Origin: Bradyrhizobium sp. NP1
GTDB taxonomy: Bacteria > Pseudomonadota > Alphaproteobacteria > Rhizobiales > Xanthobacteraceae
Direction of reading: 5' to 3'
NCBI RefSeq assembly: GCF_030378205.1
Contig: NZ_CP127385.1
Location: forward strand, 2,272,001-2,336,000
DNA length: 64,000 nucleotides
The position numbers and the translations under genes are program-made. The notes beneath the pieces were generated by a model. The model saw only the letters and a list, made by a program, of their open reading frames with translations. It searched no databases and had not been told where the DNA came from. Shown piece after piece: positions 16,629 through 25,736 of the stretch (position 1 is the stretch's first letter; each line of letters opens with the position of its first letter).

Positions 16629-18257
16629 TTACGCCGCGGCGTTGGGGAAGCGGTAGTCCTTGAACTGGTCGCGCAATGCGGTCTTGAGGATCTTGCCGGT
16701 CGCGGTATGCGGGATACCCTCGACGAAGACGACGTCGTCGGGCATCCACCATTTCGCGATCTTGCCGTCCATGAATTTCAGGATGTCCTCGCGGCTCGCC
16801 TTCTGCCCCTGCTTGAGCTGCACGATCAGCAGCGGACGTTCGTCCCATTTCGGATGATGGATGCCGATCACGGCGGCTTCCGCGACCGCGGGGTGGCCGA
16901 CCGCGAGGTTTTCCAGGTCGATCGAGGAAATCCACTCGCCGCCGGACTTGATCACGTCCTTGGAGCGGTCGGTGATCCGCATGTAGCCGTGGCCATCGAC
17001 GGTGGCGACGTCGCCGGTGTCGAAGAAGCCGTCCTGGTCGAGGATGTTGGCGTCGATCCGGTAATAGGCCTTGGCGACCGCGGGGCCGGACACCTTGAGC
17101 CGGCCGAAGGTCTTGCCGTCCCACGGCAGATCGTTGCCGGAATCGTCGGTGATCTTCATCTCGACGCCGAACGGCGGGAATCCCTGCGTCTGCAGGATGT
17201 CGAGCCGCTCCTCGCCGGCGAGATCGGCGAACGGCGGCTTGAGCGTCGCCAGCGTGCCGATCGGGCTCATCTCGGTCATGCCCCAGGCGTGGCGCACCTT
17301 CACGCCCATGTCGAGGAACGACTTGATCATCGAGCGCGGCATCGCCGAGCCGCCGCATACCACCATGCGCAGATGAGGCAGCTTCAGATTGTTCGCCGCC
17401 ATGTGCTGCAGCAGCATCAGCCACACCGTGGGCACGCCGGCGGTATGCGTCACCTTCTCGGTGGAGAGCAGCTCATAGACCGAGGCGCCGTCGAGCTTGG
17501 CGCCGGGCATCACGAGCTTGGTGCCCATCGAGGGCGCGGAAAACGCGATGCCCCAGCTGTTGGCGTGGAACAGCGGCACCACGGGGAGCATGGTGTCGGC
17601 GGCGCTGGCGCCGAGCGCGTCGATGTTGTTGGCCATCAGCGCGTGCAGCACGTTGGAGCGGTGCGAATACAGCACGCCCTTGGGATCGCCCGTGGTGCCC
17701 GAGGTGTAGCACATCGCCGCCGCGGTGTTCTCGTCGAAGTCCTTCCACTTGAACTTGCCGTCGGCCTCCGCGATCCATTCCTCGTAGGGCACGGCGTTCT
17801 TCAGCCTGGTCTCCGGCATGTGGGCGCGGTCGGTCAGCACCACATAGCGCTCGACGCTTGGAAGCTTGTCGGCGATCTTCTCCAGCACGGGGACGAAGGT
17901 GATGTCGGTCATCACGATGCGGTCCTCGGCATGGTTGATGATCCAGGCGATCTGTTCCGGGAACAGGCGCGGGTTCACGGTGTGGCAGATCGCCCCGATG
18001 CCCATGATCCCGTACCAGCATTCCAGATGCCGCCAGGTGTTCCAGGCGATGGTGGCGACCCGGTCGCCGAACTTGATGCCGTCGCGTTCCAGCCGCTGCG
18101 ACACCTTCAGCGCGCGATCGTGAATTGCGCGGTAATTGGTGCGATGGATCGGTCCCTCGACCGATCGCGTTACCACTTCCTGCGTGCCATGATAGGTCGC
18201 CGCGTGCTCGATGATCCGGTGACACAGCAAGGGCCAGTCTTGCATCAAACCAAGCAT
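16629..18257 (-). CDS. Long-chain fatty acid-CoA ligase (AMP-dependent acyl-CoA synthetase)
   Basis: Acyl-CoA synthetase of 542 residues that activates a carboxylic acid through an acyl-AMP. The AMP-binding P-loop is [17 protein letters not shown]; further motifs are [41 protein letters not shown] and the C-terminal catalytic Lys in TATGKILK. The start at 18257 ([10 protein letters not shown]) follows GGAGGAGG; MQDWPL at 18245 is an alternative. It resembles long/medium-chain ligases, but chain length cannot be fixed. It is divergent from the extensin gene, with about 150 bp between them. Confidence 0.93.
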   Translation of the reverse strand: MLGLMQDWPLLCHRIIEHAATYHGTQEVVTRSVEGPIHRTNYRAIHDRALKVSQRLERDGIKFGDRVATIAWNTWRHLECWYGIMGIGAICHTVNPRLFPEQIAWIINHAEDRIVMTDITFVPVLEKIADKLPSVERYVVLTDRAHMPETRLKNAVPYEEWIAEADGKFKWKDFDENTAAAMCYTSGTTGDPKGVLYSHRSNVLHALMANNIDALGASAADTMLPVVPLFHANSWGIAFSAPSMGTKLVMPGAKLDGASVYELLSTEKVTHTAGVPTVWLMLLQHMAANNLKLPHLRMVVCGGSAMPRSMIKSFLDMGVKVRHAWGMTEMSPIGTLATLKPPFADLAGEERLDILQTQGFPPFGVEMKITDDSGNDLPWDGKTFGRLKVSGPAVAKAYYRIDANILDQDGFFDTGDVATVDGHGYMRITDRSKDVIKSGGEWISSIDLENLAVGHPAVAEAAVIGIHHPKWDERPLLIVQLKQGQKASREDILKFMDGKIAKWWMPDDVVFVEGIPHTATGKILKTALRDQFKDYRFPNAAA

Positions 18258-18407
18258 ACGGACGTTCCTCCTCCAGTGTGGTCCCTCGCACGGCCGCCCC
18301 TTGTCCCGGGCGCTGGCCTGCGCTTTTGCGTCATTGGCATCAACTTTAGCGCGGCGCAAGCAGGCCGCAAATGGCCTAATCGCGCCTTTCGCCGCACCGC
18401 GGCTGCG

Positions 18408-19454
18408 ATGGTTACCGTGGCCGCGCTGGTGCTCATGATTGATGCAGCCGCGACCCCCGCCGCTGCCGCGCGCAAGCCGTCCCGCGGCCTGTTCGACAGC
18501 CCGTTTGGCGCGCCGCCGCTGCCGAAAGCGCGCGACAGGGCGCGGGCGGCGAAGGTGCCGCTGCCGCGGCCGCGCCCGCCCGAGGCGCCGCACGCGGAGC
18601 CCGAGGTGCGTCCGGCAGAAGCTGCGCCGCAAGCGCCGCCGCAACAGCCCGCTGAAGCCGCAGCGCCGGAGCCGCCAAAACCCTCGGCCTGCCGGCAGGC
18701 GCTGACCGAGGACGTCGCGATCGCGCCCTCGATCCCCGACATCCATGGCCCCGGCGATTGCGGCGGCGAGGACCTGGTGCGGCTGGAGGCGGTGGTGCTT
18801 TCGGGCGGCGCCAGGGTGAAGCTGCGGCCGGCGGCGATCCTTCGTTGCAAGATGGCTGCCGCCATCGCCGACTGGGTGCGTGGCGATGTCGCCCCGCTCG
18901 CCGCGAGCCTCGGCAGCGCGGTCAGCGACCTCGACAATTTCGATTCCTTCGAATGCCGCGGCCGCAACCGCATCAATGGTGCCCAGCTCTCCGAGCACGG
19001 CCGCGCCAACGCGCTCGACGTGCGCGCCTTCACGCTCGCCAACGGCCAGCAGATTGGCCTCACCGACCGCGGCGTGCCCCGCGAGACGCGCGAGCGCGTG
19101 CTGCATTCGGTCTGCACGCGCTTTACGACCGTGCTCGGCCCGGGCTCGGACGGCTATCACGAGGACCACATCCATCTCGACCTGATGGAACGGCGCAACA
19201 ACTACCGGATCTGCCAGTGGGACGTATGGGATCCGCTGCCTTCAGTCGCGCCGCTGCTGCCGGCGGAGCGGCCGGCGGAGGCGCCGCCGCGGGAGGTCTC
19301 CTCGACGCCTGAGGAAAAGCCCGATGCGGACTCCGCATCAAAGCCGGACGCCGGTCCGGCCGCGCAGCCGGATGCACAGCGCACGGAAGATGCGAGCCCG
19401 CCCCTAAAGCAAACCGCGCCAACAAAAAAGCGCCGGGGCAACCGGCGCTTTTGA
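18408..19454 (+). CDS. Extensin-like C-terminal domain protein
   Basis: Envelope protein of 348 residues. A hydrophobic N-terminal segment is followed by a Pro/Ala/Glu-rich linker (about 20-95). The extensin-like domain (PF06904) runs from CRQALTEDVAIAPSIPDIHGPGDCGG to HEDHIHLDLMERRNNYRICQW, with the paired Cys and the His residues of the family. A second low-complexity Pro/Glu/Asp tail follows. The ATG at 18408 leaves a signal with no basic n-region; an arginine-rich stretch lies just upstream in frame, so a non-ATG start is possible. It is probably a periplasmic cell-wall-associated protein. Confidence 0.85.
   Translation: MVTVAALVLMIDAAATPAAAARKPSRGLFDSPFGAPPLPKARDRARAAKVPLPRPRPPEAPHAEPEVRPAEAAPQAPPQQPAEAAAPEPPKPSACRQALTEDVAIAPSIPDIHGPGDCGGEDLVRLEAVVLSGGARVKLRPAAILRCKMAAAIADWVRGDVAPLAASLGSAVSDLDNFDSFECRGRNRINGAQLSEHGRANALDVRAFTLANGQQIGLTDRGVPRETRERVLHSVCTRFTTVLGPGSDGYHEDHIHLDLMERRNNYRICQWDVWDPLPSVAPLLPAERPAEAPPREVSSTPEEKPDADSASKPDAGPAAQPDAQRTEDASPPLKQTAPTKKRRGNRRF
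19426..19452. terminator. Shared bidirectional rho-independent terminator
   Basis: An 11-bp perfect stem (19426-19436 with 19442-19452) has a 5-nt loop. It overlaps the last codons of the extensin-like gene. On the minus strand the stem runs into a six-T tract, ideal for ending the L,D-transpeptidase gene that converges here; on the plus strand the tail is TTTT. Confidence 0.85.
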
Positions 19455-19475
19455 TCGTCGCGATGAAGCGAGAAT

Positions 19476-20162
19476 TTACTGCGTCATCGGCCCGCTGAGG
19501 CCGCCGCCTGACAGCGCCATCTGCGAGTTGAACGGCGAGTCGCCGCGATGCGGCTCGAGCACCACGACGATGGTGCCGACCTTGACGCGGTTGTAGAGGT
19601 CGATGACGTCCTCGTTGGTCAGGCGGATGCAGCCCGAGGAGATCGAGGCGCCGATATATTCCGGCTGGTTGGTGCCGTGGATGCGGAACAGCGTGTCCTT
19701 GCCGCCGGAATAGAGATACATCGCGCGCGAGCCCATCGGATTGTCCGGGCCCGGCGCCACAAAGGTCGGCACGCCCAGCCGCGAGATCTCGCCGGGCGTC
19801 GGATGCCAGGCCGGCCACTCGGTCATGCTGCCGACCTTGGCGATGCCCGACCAGGCCATGGCCTCTTCGCCGACGGTGATGCCGTAGCGGATCGCCTTGC
19901 CGCCCTCGAGCACGTAATAGAGATAGTGGTTGTCGGAATCGACCACGATCGAGCCGGGCGCTTCCTTGCGGTGGTACTCCACGATGGCGCGGCGGAACGG
20001 TTCCGCGACCGGCGTGTTGGTGTAGCGCACCTTGGACAGGAGGTCCTTATCACGCGGCTTGAAATTGGTGGTGTTGGTCGCCTCGTAGGTCGTGGCCTGC
20101 ATGCAGCCCGACAACATCAGGCCGGCGGCCAGAATTCCCATCAATACCTTCAGCGACGGCAT
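19476..20162 (-). CDS. L,D-transpeptidase (YkuD), lipoprotein
   Basis: Peptidoglycan cross-linking enzyme of 228 residues, forming 3-3 links or attaching proteins to the wall. The N-terminus carries a lipobox (LMLSGC, Cys20), so it is lipid-anchored. The YkuD domain (about 70-205) has the catalytic signature HGTNQPEYIGASISSGCIRL with His and Cys in place. It converges on the extensin-like gene through a shared terminator, making a small cell-wall cluster. Confidence 0.92.
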   Translation of the reverse strand: MPSLKVLMGILAAGLMLSGCMQATTYEATNTTNFKPRDKDLLSKVRYTNTPVAEPFRRAIVEYHRKEAPGSIVVDSDNHYLYYVLEGGKAIRYGITVGEEAMAWSGIAKVGSMTEWPAWHPTPGEISRLGVPTFVAPGPDNPMGSRAMYLYSGGKDTLFRIHGTNQPEYIGASISSGCIRLTNEDVIDLYNRVKVGTIVVVLEPHRGDSPFNSQMALSGGGLSGPMTQ

Positions 20163-20633
20163 GGCATAATTCCAATCGAAAGGCTGACGTCAAAGCGGCA
20201 AGGTTACGCCGCAAACGCCATGATTCAGTTAATCCTTATTATCGCCGAACCCGGCCTTAATTCCAGCACTGAGACGCTTTTCCCGCGTTGCAGCGGCCGA
20301 TCTGTGGCTTTTTTGCCGCAAGTGATGTGACGTCCGGCCGCTTTTTGGGCAGGTCGCGCCGCGCGGCCTCATCCGGGCCGTGCTCTTGCCGCCCGGCTGC
20401 CATAATGCGGGCCGAAGGGCCGCGCCGGCCGCCCTCAAGCGTTGTAACGGCCGTTCACGCGGCCGTCATGTCACGCTTGCCAGAATCGCGGTAACGGGGG
20501 GAGCATGATCCGGGACAGTGGGGACCGGTTCTCCTTGCGGCGAGCGCCGACCGGCGTTTGCGCGGAGATCATGCTCAGACACGGAGCTGGAGCGCGAACC
20601 TGATCCCAGGGGCGCGCCTACGGGGAGTTTTGC
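20163..20633. other. 471-bp intergenic region with GCATGATCC repeat
   Basis: Divergent upstream region of the L,D-transpeptidase (-) and corA (+). No convincing gene is present. At 20501-20510 and 20567-20576 a perfect 10-bp inverted repeat (GAGCATGATC/GATCATGCTC) encloses GGGACAGTGGGGACCGG. This is a variant of the GCATGATCCGG...GATCATGC repeat that recurs at 21968 and, as one half, at 47012. Confidence 0.6.
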
Positions 20634-21611
20634 ATGTTCTCGGTATTCGTTCACTCCGACTCCTCCCTGAAGAAGGCGGCGGTGCAGGACCTCAGCGCGC
20701 TGCCGGAAAGCGCGGTCTGGATCGACCTGGTCAAGCCGAGCCAGCAGGAGGACCGCGCGGTGGAGCGGCTGGCCGGCATCGCCATCCCGACCCGGGAGGA
20801 CATGCAGGAGATCGAGATCTCCAGCCGCCTCTATATCGAGAACGGCGCCCGCTACATGACGGCGACGCTGATGTGCAACTCCGACAGCGACATGCCGCGC
20901 ACCACGGCGGTGACCTTCATCCTCTCCGGTCACCGGCTGGTCACCGTGCGCTACGACGAGCCGAAGCCGTTCGCGCTGGTCGAGAACAAGCTGGCGCGCG
21001 CCTGCTCGGCCTCGATCACGGGCGAGATGGTGCTGATGGAGCTGCTCGACGCCGTGATCGACCGCTGCGCCGACATCCTGGAGCGGGTCGGCGCCGACGT
21101 CGACCAGGTCTCTCACGACATCTTCGAGCCGGAGGCCGAGCGGCACGGGCACGCCAAGCAGTATTCCAGGATCCTGATCACGATCGGCCGCAAGGGCGAC
21201 CTGACCTCCAAGGTGCGCGAGAGCCTGGTCTCGATCGGCCGCCTCGTCACCTTCCTGTCCGCCGTCATGGAAGGCGTGAAGTGGTCGAAGGACATGCGCG
21301 AACAGCTCAAGACCCAGCAGCGCGACGTGGCCTCGCTGACCGACCACGCCTCCTACCTCTCCAACAAGATCACCTTCGTGCTCGACGCCATGCTCGGCGT
21401 CGTCAACCTCGAGCAGAACAACATCATCAAGCTGTTCTCGGTGATGGCGGTGGTCCTGATGCCGCCGACGCTGATCGCCTCGATCTATGGCATGAACTTC
21501 AAGAACATGCCGGAGCTCGACTGGGCGCACGGCTATCCGTTCGCGCTGGTCGCGATGGTGGCCGCCGCCGTCGTGCCCTACTGGGTGTTCAAGCTCAAGA
21601 AGTGGCTGTGA
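20634..21611 (+). CDS. corA: CorA-family magnesium transporter
   Basis: Inner-membrane Mg2+ (or Co2+/Ni2+) channel of 325 residues. A long cytoplasmic helical domain is followed by two C-terminal transmembrane helices; the first ends in the pore signature YGMNF (ASIYGMNFKNMPELDW) and the second is PFALVAMVAAAVVPYWVF. The length is normal for CorA. GGGGAG precedes the ATG. Related metal transporters share the fold, so the ion is inferred. Confidence 0.93.
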   Translation: MFSVFVHSDSSLKKAAVQDLSALPESAVWIDLVKPSQQEDRAVERLAGIAIPTREDMQEIEISSRLYIENGARYMTATLMCNSDSDMPRTTAVTFILSGHRLVTVRYDEPKPFALVENKLARACSASITGEMVLMELLDAVIDRCADILERVGADVDQVSHDIFEPEAERHGHAKQYSRILITIGRKGDLTSKVRESLVSIGRLVTFLSAVMEGVKWSKDMREQLKTQQRDVASLTDHASYLSNKITFVLDAMLGVVNLEQNNIIKLFSVMAVVLMPPTLIASIYGMNFKNMPELDWAHGYPFALVAMVAAAVVPYWVFKLKKWL

Positions 21612-21967
21612 GTTATCTATCCCCCCGCGAAGCGGTGGGAGGGCCGGCCTGCATGCAGCGGAGCGAGTGCGAGCCGGGGTGGGGGCGTTCCACGCTGCGC
21701 GATCGCGCAGGCAAACGCGAATGGTGAATGCGACCTGAAGCCGATCCACAACGCCGCGTTGTGGCCGCCTCAATTCCTCCGGTAAAATTTGAGCGGTGCG
21801 CTGAACGTTTGAGCGAAATCTTTCTGTCATAAGATTCGCCACGCATGATCCGAGCCGGCGGGGCAAGCAGCGCGGGCAACCGGTTCGGTAGGCGACAAAC
21901 GCGAACTGGTTTGCGCCGACGTCATGCGGAGGAACAACAGGTTGAGGCGCGCAGGAGTGCGCCTCAA

Positions 21968-22008
21968 GCATGATCCGGAAAAGGTGGTTACCGGTTTTCC
22001 GATCATGC
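21968..22008. repeat. GCATGATCCGG...GATCATGC palindromic repeat
   Basis: A near-perfect palindrome of 41 bp (GCATGATCCGGAAAA, then GGTGGTTACCGG, then TTTTCCGATCATGC). I recognise this as a very common intergenic repeat of bradyrhizobia and relatives (from memory). It sits in a 459-bp gap (21612-22070) between corA and a small ORF; the remainder of that gap is G-rich and shows no gene. Confidence 0.7.
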
Positions 22009-22070
22009 GGAACCAGAACGCTGAAAACCCGACGCGGACGCAGTCGGGCTTCGGCCCCGCGAGGACTGCA

Positions 22071-22289
22071 ATGGTTGAGAAACTGATAACGTCGCCCCGC
22101 ACCATCATCGATCTCGCCCGCTACCGGGATGCGCGCGCCGGCGCCCGCATGCCGCAGCTTTCGCTGCGCCTCTGCCGCCATTGCGGCGCCGCGCTTGCCG
22201 AGGGCGAGCGCGAGGACGAATGTTCCGGCGCGCTCAATGTCGTCGCGGGCGCCGCGCCGCCCGAGCCGCGGCGCTTCGTCGCGGAGTGA
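22071..22289 (+). CDS. Small Cys-containing hypothetical protein
   Basis: Predicted protein of 72 residues starting MVEKLITSPRTIIDLARYRD. GAGG lies 6 bases before the ATG. A C-R-H-C-G knuckle followed by a third Cys (DECSG) is suggestive of metal binding but incomplete for a classic zinc ribbon. The frame is open further upstream, but that part crosses the palindromic repeat at 21968, so the short version is chosen. No named family; similar short proteins seem usual in bradyrhizobia. Confidence 0.6.
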   Translation: MVEKLITSPRTIIDLARYRDARAGARMPQLSLRLCRHCGAALAEGEREDECSGALNVVAGAAPPEPRRFVAE

Positions 22290-22432
22290 GGAGGGCGTCT
22301 CGTCGCTGCGAGCGAAACGGGCCGCGCGCCGACCGCGTCGTCCGCTGCGTTGTCGGTTATCCCGGCACGTTCGACTGGGCGATGAAGCAGCGCAACGGCG
22401 CAACAGGCGCCCTGCGGCGCGCCTGATCGGCC

Positions 22433-23128
22433 TTAGCTCTTTTGGACGCCGGCGGCCGCCTTGCGGATCACGTCCAGGACGAGGTTGGGCTTGGAGAGCA
22501 TCGGGACGTGGCTGCTGTCGGCCTCGACGACGGTGGCGCCCATGCGTTTCGCTACGAAGCGTTGCAGCTCGGGATGCACGGTACGGTCCTGCTTGGCCAG
22601 GACGTACCAGCTCGGCTTCGACCGCCAGGCGGTGCCGTCGACTTTCTGGTTGAACAGGTCCGCCGCCGGCACTGCCTGGGTTGCCCAGACCAGCTTCTGT
22701 TCCTCTTCTGACAGGTCTCCCGCAAAGCAGGCAACGCCATCCGGCTTCAGCCAGATGCGTCCGTCCGCGACCTCGATGTGCGAAAAGACATCCGTGACGG
22801 GAAACTTGGCCTGCTGACTCTGCGATGTCTCGTCGGCATCGGGCGCGAGCGCGGCGATGTAGACGAGCCCGGCAACGCGGGGATCGGCCCCGGCGGCGGT
22901 GATCAGCGTGCCGCCATAGGAATGGCCGACCAGGATCGCCGGGCTCTTGACGCGCCCCAGCGCGTTCTTCACTGCGGCAACGTCGCCCGCGAGCGTGTCG
23001 AGGCCGTACTGCGCGGCGATCACCTCGTGCCCCTCCGCCTGAAGCGTCGGGATCAGCTTGCTGAAGCACGAGCCGTCGGCCCAGAGGCCATGGACGAACA
23101 GGATGCTCGGTTTGGTCTGCTTGGACAT
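22433..23128 (-). CDS. Alpha/beta hydrolase
   Basis: Hydrolase of 231 residues, short alpha/beta fold without a cap domain. The nucleophile elbow is VGHSYGG (Ser), with the oxyanion region FVHGLWADGS and the catalytic His near the end in DSSHVPMLSKP; the acid is probably the Asp in LAKQDRTVHPEL. It resembles the group of small esterases related to plant methylesterases/EstX. No signal peptide. The substrate is unknown. Confidence 0.9.
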   Translation of the reverse strand: MSKQTKPSILFVHGLWADGSCFSKLIPTLQAEGHEVIAAQYGLDTLAGDVAAVKNALGRVKSPAILVGHSYGGTLITAAGADPRVAGLVYIAALAPDADETSQSQQAKFPVTDVFSHIEVADGRIWLKPDGVACFAGDLSEEEQKLVWATQAVPAADLFNQKVDGTAWRSKPSWYVLAKQDRTVHPELQRFVAKRMGATVVEADSSHVPMLSKPNLVLDVIRKAAAGVQKS

Positions 23129-23239
23129 GGCGCGCTCCTTTTTGCGGCGGTCTTCTTGCCTTCACGCGCGTGTTGTTGCCGCAGCGCGCTCAAGCCGACC
23201 GGGCAGGTCCCGCTACATTGCTTTCTGCTATAGAGGTCG

Positions 23240-23860
23240 CTGATCCCTGTGAGAAAGACTTTGTAGGCTGGAGCCATGCTTGCGAGGGATGGGGCTGTGA
23301 TAAAGCTCTCTCCCTCACTGATTTGCCCGACGGGCAAATCAGTGCAAAACGTGTCCAGCCCCAACGCGAAAAATATTCCGCTTGAGCCGTCGGGCAAATC
23401 ATCTTTAGAACCCCGCGCCGTTCCAGCCCGCACGAGGGGCGTATCGCGATCGTCACGGACGTTGGGTTGGAATGCGGTGGACGCAGGCGGCGCCGAAAGA
23501 CGAACGGCGCTGGCTCGCGGACGGCGAAGTCGTGTGGTCCTGGCGCCCCGACGCTGGCGCTAAGTGCGCGAAGCTTTTTCACGCGCGACGGTGGCAAAAG
23601 AGCCCGGTCACCGGGGAGAGCACGAAGGAAACCGTTAAAACCATTCGCGCAGGGAATGCCGCTTGTTGCGGCCAACCTGTGGTGACTAACTCGTGTGCTT
23701 TTCTTTACTGCACGCGAGGCTGCGGGTGCGCCAAGACACCCGGCATTCCCTGCGCCCTCTATTCTCTCGAGGGACCTGTTCGATGCAATACCCGGGCGAA
23801 AACCTGCCGCGGGAATGCGAAGGCGTGTCTTGTTGTTTGACAGTTGAATCTGGACGTCGC
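23240..23860. repeat. Non-coding dispersed-repeat region
   Basis: A roughly 620-bp stretch inside a 918-bp gap with no convincing gene. It holds a strong hairpin at 23317-23343 (12-bp arms ACTGATTTGCCC/GGGCAAATCAGT, 3-nt loop) and the motif GTCGGGCAAATCA again at 23388-23400. Translations in several frames (Cys/Arg-rich, e.g. plus strand 23472-23840) look like the short spurious proteins annotated repeatedly in Bradyrhizobium genomes (from memory). I therefore treat the stretch as a repeat family, not a gene. Confidence 0.6.
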
Positions 23861-23883
23861 GGCGAGCCGGCGCGCCTCGTCTG

Positions 23884-23983
23884 GTTATCGCCCGCGAAAG
23901 CGGGCGATCCAGTATTCTCTGGCCTTGGTGCTGGAGCCGCGAGGCCGCAGCGTGCTGGATACCCCGCCTTCGCGGGGTATGAC
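23884..23983. repeat. GTCAT...ATGAC palindromic element (copy B)
   Basis: A 100-bp element, starting GTTAT (one change from GTCAT) and ending ATGAC. The left hairpin is GCCCGC/GCGGGC followed by GATCCAGTATTC; the right half is GTGCTGGAT followed by the CCCCGC/GCGGGG hairpin. It aligns end to end with copy A (13367), including length. It lies 64 bp from the 3' end of the methyltransferase gene. Confidence 0.85.
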
Positions 23984-24046
23984 AGCTCGCGCGAGCAGGA
24001 AGGCGATCGCCTGAATAGCGCCTGCGCAACGCGAGAGGCGGGCCAG

Positions 24047-24811
24047 CTATCGCCTCGCGACCTGCGCTGTCGCGACGAAGACTTCGGTGATGACGCCGTC
24101 GCGACTGAGGGGACGCATGCGCTGCTCGACATCATCGAGCATCGCCTCCACCCTGTCGCCGAGCATGTCGGGCGAACTCGTCGAAAACGTCAGCACGCGC
24201 CGCGCAAGATCGCGCACGCCGATCTCGTGGCTGCCTTCGACCTTGATGAAATCAGCGACCCGAAAGGCGCTGCCACTGAAAAACGCCGCGAGGTCCTTGT
24301 GCAGACGTTCGCCACGGCGGGGGTCCTCCGCCTTCGGCGCCCAGGCGTTGCGCGCGGCGTTGTAGGTGTCGAGCCACGGATTGCGGCCATCGCTGGCGGA
24401 GCTCGACCCGCATATGGCGATGGCGCTGCCGGGGGCGACAAGTCGCTCCAGCACGGCGAGCGTCGGCTCACGCTCCATCCAGTGCAGGGCGCGACCGATA
24501 GTCACGAGGTCGAACGCGCCGATCCCGGCGGGAAGCGCTTCCGCCTTGCCCTCGATCAGCGTGAGATCGCGTCCGGCGCGCGCCGCCGCTGCCCTGGCCG
24601 CGGCAATCATGCCGGGCTCGGGATCGACGCCGACGATCCGGCCGACATAAGGCGCGAAGCCGAGCGCGAGCAGGCCCGGCCCGGTGCCGAGATCGATCAG
24701 CGCATGCCGGCGGGACAGTTCGAGCTGTTGCGCCACCGCGCGGAAGAACTCCGGCGGATAGGGCGGGCGCAATTCCTCATAGAGGGCGACGGTGGAGGCA
24801 AAGCGGGCCAT
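24047..24811 (-). CDS. Class I SAM-dependent methyltransferase
   Basis: Methyltransferase of 254 residues with a Rossmann SAM-binding core: motif I is LIDLGTGPGLLALGF, motif II is VGVDPEPGM, and FDLVTIGRALHWM follows. This is the Methyltransf_11/25 type that acts on small molecules. The substrate is unknown. It is flanked on both sides by GTCAT palindromic elements (23884 and 24833), so the gene sits as a single cassette between two repeat copies. Confidence 0.88.
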   Translation of the reverse strand: MARFASTVALYEELRPPYPPEFFRAVAQQLELSRRHALIDLGTGPGLLALGFAPYVGRIVGVDPEPGMIAAARAAAARAGRDLTLIEGKAEALPAGIGAFDLVTIGRALHWMEREPTLAVLERLVAPGSAIAICGSSSASDGRNPWLDTYNAARNAWAPKAEDPRRGERLHKDLAAFFSGSAFRVADFIKVEGSHEIGVRDLARRVLTFSTSSPDMLGDRVEAMLDDVEQRMRPLSRDGVITEVFVATAQVARR

Positions 24812-24832
24812 GGTGCCAGTTCACTCCAGGCC

Positions 24833-24934
24833 GTCATCGCCCGGCTTGACCGGGCGATCCAGTATTCCGAGGCGTCAGTGATGGAGCCGACAGGCCGCGG
24901 CGTACTGGATGCCCCGCCTGAAGCGGGGCATGAC
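24833..24934. repeat. GTCAT...ATGAC palindromic element (copy C)
   Basis: A 102-bp element. The left hairpin is GCCCGG/CCGGGC followed by GATCCAGTATTC; the right half is GTACTGGAT with the hairpin CCCCGC/GCGGGG, ending ATGAC. It is homologous along its full length with copies A and B. It lies between the SDR gene and the methyltransferase gene. Confidence 0.85.
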
Positions 24935-24962
24935 GAGTCATTGGGCGGGGAGAGGAAACACT

Positions 24963-25715
24963 CTACACATGCTGGCCGCCGTTGATGTGGATCTCGGCGC
25001 CGTTCACGTAGGAGCTGGTCTCCGTGCACAGCACGTAGATGATCTTGGCCACCTCGTCGGGCGTGCCGAGCCGATGCATCGGGATCTGCTGCTCGACGAT
25101 CTTCTCCGTTCCCGGAGAGAGGATCGAGGTGTCGATCTCGCCCGGCGCGATCGAGTTGACGCGCACGCCGACCCGGCCGAAGTCGCTCGCCATCTCGCGC
25201 GTCAGCGCGGCGAGCGCCGCTTTCGAGGTCGCGTAGGCCGCACCGGCAAAGGGATGCACGCGCGAGCCCGCGATCGAGGTCACGTTGACGACGCTTCCCT
25301 TCACCTTCTTCAGCTCCTCGATCAGCCCGCGCGCCATCATGATCGGCGCAAAGAAGTTGACGTGAAACACATGCGTCCAGGTGTCGAGGTCGGTGTCCAT
25401 GGTGCCGAGGCGCTTGCCGCCTTCGCCCTTGGGCGAGATCGCGGCGTTGTTGACCAGGGCGTGCAGTTCGCCGCCGTCGAGCCGCTTCCTGATCTCGGCG
25501 ATCGCGCGCGTGGTGTCGTCGTGGTCGGCGAGGTCGACCTGGATGTGGTCCTCGGGCCCCGCGCCCCACGGGCACTCCTCGGGGAAGGGATGGCGCGAGC
25601 AGGTGAGCACGCGCCAGCCGGCCGAGGAGAAGCGGATCACCGTGGCATGGCCGATACCGCGGCTGGCTCCGGTCAGAAGCAGCGTCCGCCGCGGCGCGTT
25701 GGATGAACTGGGCAT
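24963..25715 (-). CDS. Short-chain dehydrogenase/reductase
   Basis: NAD(P)-dependent oxidoreductase of 250 residues, classical SDR. The cofactor motif is TGASRGIG (near residue 15), followed by NNAA (LVNNAAISP), the active-site Tyr and Lys in YATSKAALAAL and the Ser in NVTSIAGS; the C-terminus is INGG. The substrate is unknown. Its start is 22 bp downstream of the pdxH stop on the same strand, so the two may form an operon. Confidence 0.92.
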   Translation of the reverse strand: MPSSSNAPRRTLLLTGASRGIGHATVIRFSSAGWRVLTCSRHPFPEECPWGAGPEDHIQVDLADHDDTTRAIAEIRKRLDGGELHALVNNAAISPKGEGGKRLGTMDTDLDTWTHVFHVNFFAPIMMARGLIEELKKVKGSVVNVTSIAGSRVHPFAGAAYATSKAALAALTREMASDFGRVGVRVNSIAPGEIDTSILSPGTEKIVEQQIPMHRLGTPDEVAKIIYVLCTETSSYVNGAEIHINGGQHV

Positions 25716-25736
25716 GCGGTCAGAATTCTCCCGGCG

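Noticed and set aside
23472..23840. 122-codon Cys-rich plus-strand frame
   Set aside because: No ribosome site or family resemblance, other frames over the same DNA are also open, and the DNA looks like a dispersed repeat.
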